Assembly (NCBI GenBank): GCA_041618535.1
Contig: JBFKFP010000051.1
Coordinates: 1-16,655 of the forward strand
DNA length: 16,655 bases
Reading direction: 5' to 3'
Source of the DNA: SHLJ01 sp041618535
GTDB taxonomy: Bacteria; Bacteroidota; Bacteroidia; Flavobacteriales; Flavobacteriaceae
The position numbers were made by a program, and so were the translations under genes. How positions within the stretch are numbered: position 1 is the stretch's first letter; each line of letters starts with the position of its first letter. Shown piece after piece: positions 15,535 through 16,655 of this stretch. The notes beneath the pieces are model-generated. The model was not told where the DNA came from and did not search any database. It worked only from the letters and a program-made list of their open reading frames with translations.

Positions 15535-16083
15535 ATGCCAGTAAAAATCAGATTACAACGTCACGGAAAGAAGGGTAAACCATACTATTGGATAGTAGCA
15601 GCTGATGCTCGTTCCAAAAGAGATGGAAAGTATTTGGAGAAACTAGGAGCTTACAATCCGAACACAAATCCGGCAACTATCGAGCTTGACCTCGACGGAG
15701 CGGTTAAATGGCTTCAGAACGGGGCCCAGCCAACCGATACTGCTCGCGCAATTCTTTCCTACAAGGGTGCGATGCTTAAAAAACATCTTGCGGAAGGCGT
15801 TAGAAAAGGCGCTATCACAGAAGAAGAGGCCGAAAAGAAATTGGCTGCCTGGCTTCAGGAAAAAGAAGCGAAAATCCAGGCTAAAGAAAGCAATTTGGCA
15901 AAGGCTCAGGCAGATGCCAAGGCAAAGGCACTGGAAGCTGAAAAAGCAGCTAACGAGGCAAGAATAGCACCGGTTGTGGAAGAGGAAGAAGCTGCTGAAG
16001 AAGTGGCCGAGGCCTCTGAAGAAACAACAGAAACTGCTGCTGAAGAGGAAGAAACTCCAACAGCATCTAACGAAGAGGAATAA
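15535..16083 (+). CDS. rpsP: 30S ribosomal protein S16 with long acidic C-terminal extension
   Basis: 182 residues. The first 85 or so are standard S16 (MPVKIRLQRHGKKGKPYYWI, RSKRDGKYLEKLGAYNPN, TDTARAILSYKGAML). The rest is an extension not found in the 80-90 residue proteobacterial protein: a charged Ala/Lys/Glu helix, probably coiled (about 95-145), then an almost purely Glu/Ala/Thr tail to the end. Such extensions are usual in Bacteroidota. S16 is needed for 30S assembly. rimM lies downstream, as in the conserved rpsP-rimM order, with a terminator between them. Confidence 0.97.
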   Translation: MPVKIRLQRHGKKGKPYYWIVAADARSKRDGKYLEKLGAYNPNTNPATIELDLDGAVKWLQNGAQPTDTARAILSYKGAMLKKHLAEGVRKGAITEEEAEKKLAAWLQEKEAKIQAKESNLAKAQADAKAKALEAEKAANEARIAPVVEEEEAAEEVAEASEETTETAAEEEETPTASNEEE

Positions 16084-16105
16084 ATTGAGTACAATTCATA
16101 TCTTT

Positions 16106-16131
16106 AAGCCCGGCAACTTGCCGGGTTTTTT
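16106..16131 (+). terminator. Terminator/attenuator between rpsP and rimM
   Basis: CCCGGCA (16109-16115) pairs with TGCCGGG (16119-16125) around a 3-base loop, extended by AAG/TTT pairs, with a T-run to 16131. It stops 7 bases before the rimM ATG, so rimM expression depends on read-through of this hairpin or on another start. Confidence 0.85.
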
Positions 16132-16137
16132 GTTGAG

Positions 16138-16655
16138 ATGAAGAAATCGGATTGTTTTTACCTTGGAACCATTGTTCGCAAGTACAGCTACAAGGGTGAA
16201 GTGCTGGCAAAACTTGATACGGATCAGCCTGAGTTGTATGAGAACCTGGACGCGGTTTTTATGCAGGTAAGAAGAGACTTTTTACCCTTCTTCGTTGAGC
16301 GCTCGCAATTCCATAAGAGCGACCTGCTTCGTTTAAAATTTGAGGATGTCGATACGGAGGCCCAGGCCGAACAGCTGCTCAAGGCTGAGCTATACCTTCC
16401 CCTGGAATTGTTGCCGAAACTCGAGGGCAAAGATTTCTATTTCCACGAGATTATTGGTTTTACCGTACAGGATACGAAATATGGGCCTGTTGGGACGGTG
16501 GTATCTGTAAATGACAGCACCGCCCAGTCATTATTCGTGATTGAAAAGGACGGTAAAGAGATCCTGATCCCGATGAACGATGAGTTTATTCAGAAGGTTG
16601 ACAGGGATAATAAAATCATTGAGGTAGTCACCCCTGAAGGCCTTATCGATCTTTA
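16138..16655 (+). CDS. rimM: Ribosome maturation factor RimM (3' end cut by window edge)
   Basis: 172 complete codons and two bases of the next (TA) before the edge, so at most a few residues are missing. The N-terminal domain opens with CFYLGTIVRKYSYKGEV, the RimM pattern G-x-I-V-x(5)-KGEV. The C-terminal PRC-barrel part has YFHEIIGFTV, GPVGTVVSV, ILIPMNDEFI and IEVVTPEGLIDL. RimM binds the 30S head near S19 and helps 16S rRNA processing. The ATG follows GTTGAG, with the terminator T-run directly upstream. Confidence 0.95.
   Translation, partial: MKKSDCFYLGTIVRKYSYKGEVLAKLDTDQPELYENLDAVFMQVRRDFLPFFVERSQFHKSDLLRLKFEDVDTEAQAEQLLKAELYLPLELLPKLEGKDFYFHEIIGFTVQDTKYGPVGTVVSVNDSTAQSLFVIEKDGKEILIPMNDEFIQKVDRDNKIIEVVTPEGLIDL

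Noticed and set aside
1..16655. Transposons, att sites, tRNA or CRISPR signatures flanking the respiratory island
   Set aside because: No transposase, recombinase, tRNA-like fold or regular repeat array was seen; the flanking genes are ordinary core genes and no sharp change of base composition was noticed by eye.

Overview
The window looks like a chromosomal segment of a member of the Bacteroidota, most likely a flavobacterium. The reasons are promoters of the TTG / TAnnTTTG type, A-rich start regions without clear Shine-Dalgarno sites, a DnaE fused to an exonuclease, S16 with a long acidic tail, and Bacteroidota-type families (DUF5777-like barrel, DUF6252-like lipoprotein). No mobile elements, tRNAs, rRNAs or CRISPR arrays were seen.

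Layout. Minus strand, 126-4481: dnaE with an N-terminal proofreading exonuclease domain. Plus strand, 4725-14546: about 10 kb of respiratory electron-transfer genes. Minus strand, 14703-15398: a lipoprotein gene. Plus strand, 15535 to the right edge: rpsP and rimM, the latter cut by the edge. The edges and the flanks are ordinary housekeeping DNA.

The respiratory island has three parts. Part one (4725-7173) encodes envelope proteins: a hexaheme cytochrome c lipoprotein with a collagen-like Gly-X-Y spacer, a monoheme cytochrome c lipoprotein, and an outer-membrane beta-barrel. Part two (7267-11136, module A) encodes a small Tat-signal protein, a Tat-exported four-cluster ferredoxin, a 10-helix NrfD/PsrC-type quinone protein, an exported C-terminally anchored protein, and a monoheme cytochrome c. 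Part three (11302-14546, module B) repeats the ferredoxin, NrfD, anchored protein and cytochrome c in the same order, so the island holds two diverged copies of one membrane module. No molybdopterin catalytic subunit is present.

How the parts may work together (inference): each NrfD-ferredoxin unit would exchange electrons between menaquinone and a periplasmic cytochrome c. The multiheme lipoprotein and barrel may extend this path to or across the outer membrane, resembling a porin-cytochrome conduit. Two promoters, before part one and before module B, share a TGAC-N4-GTCA palindrome exactly 23 bp upstream of a TA(C/A)CTTTA -7 element. This suggests that one Crp/Fnr-type activator controls both transcripts.
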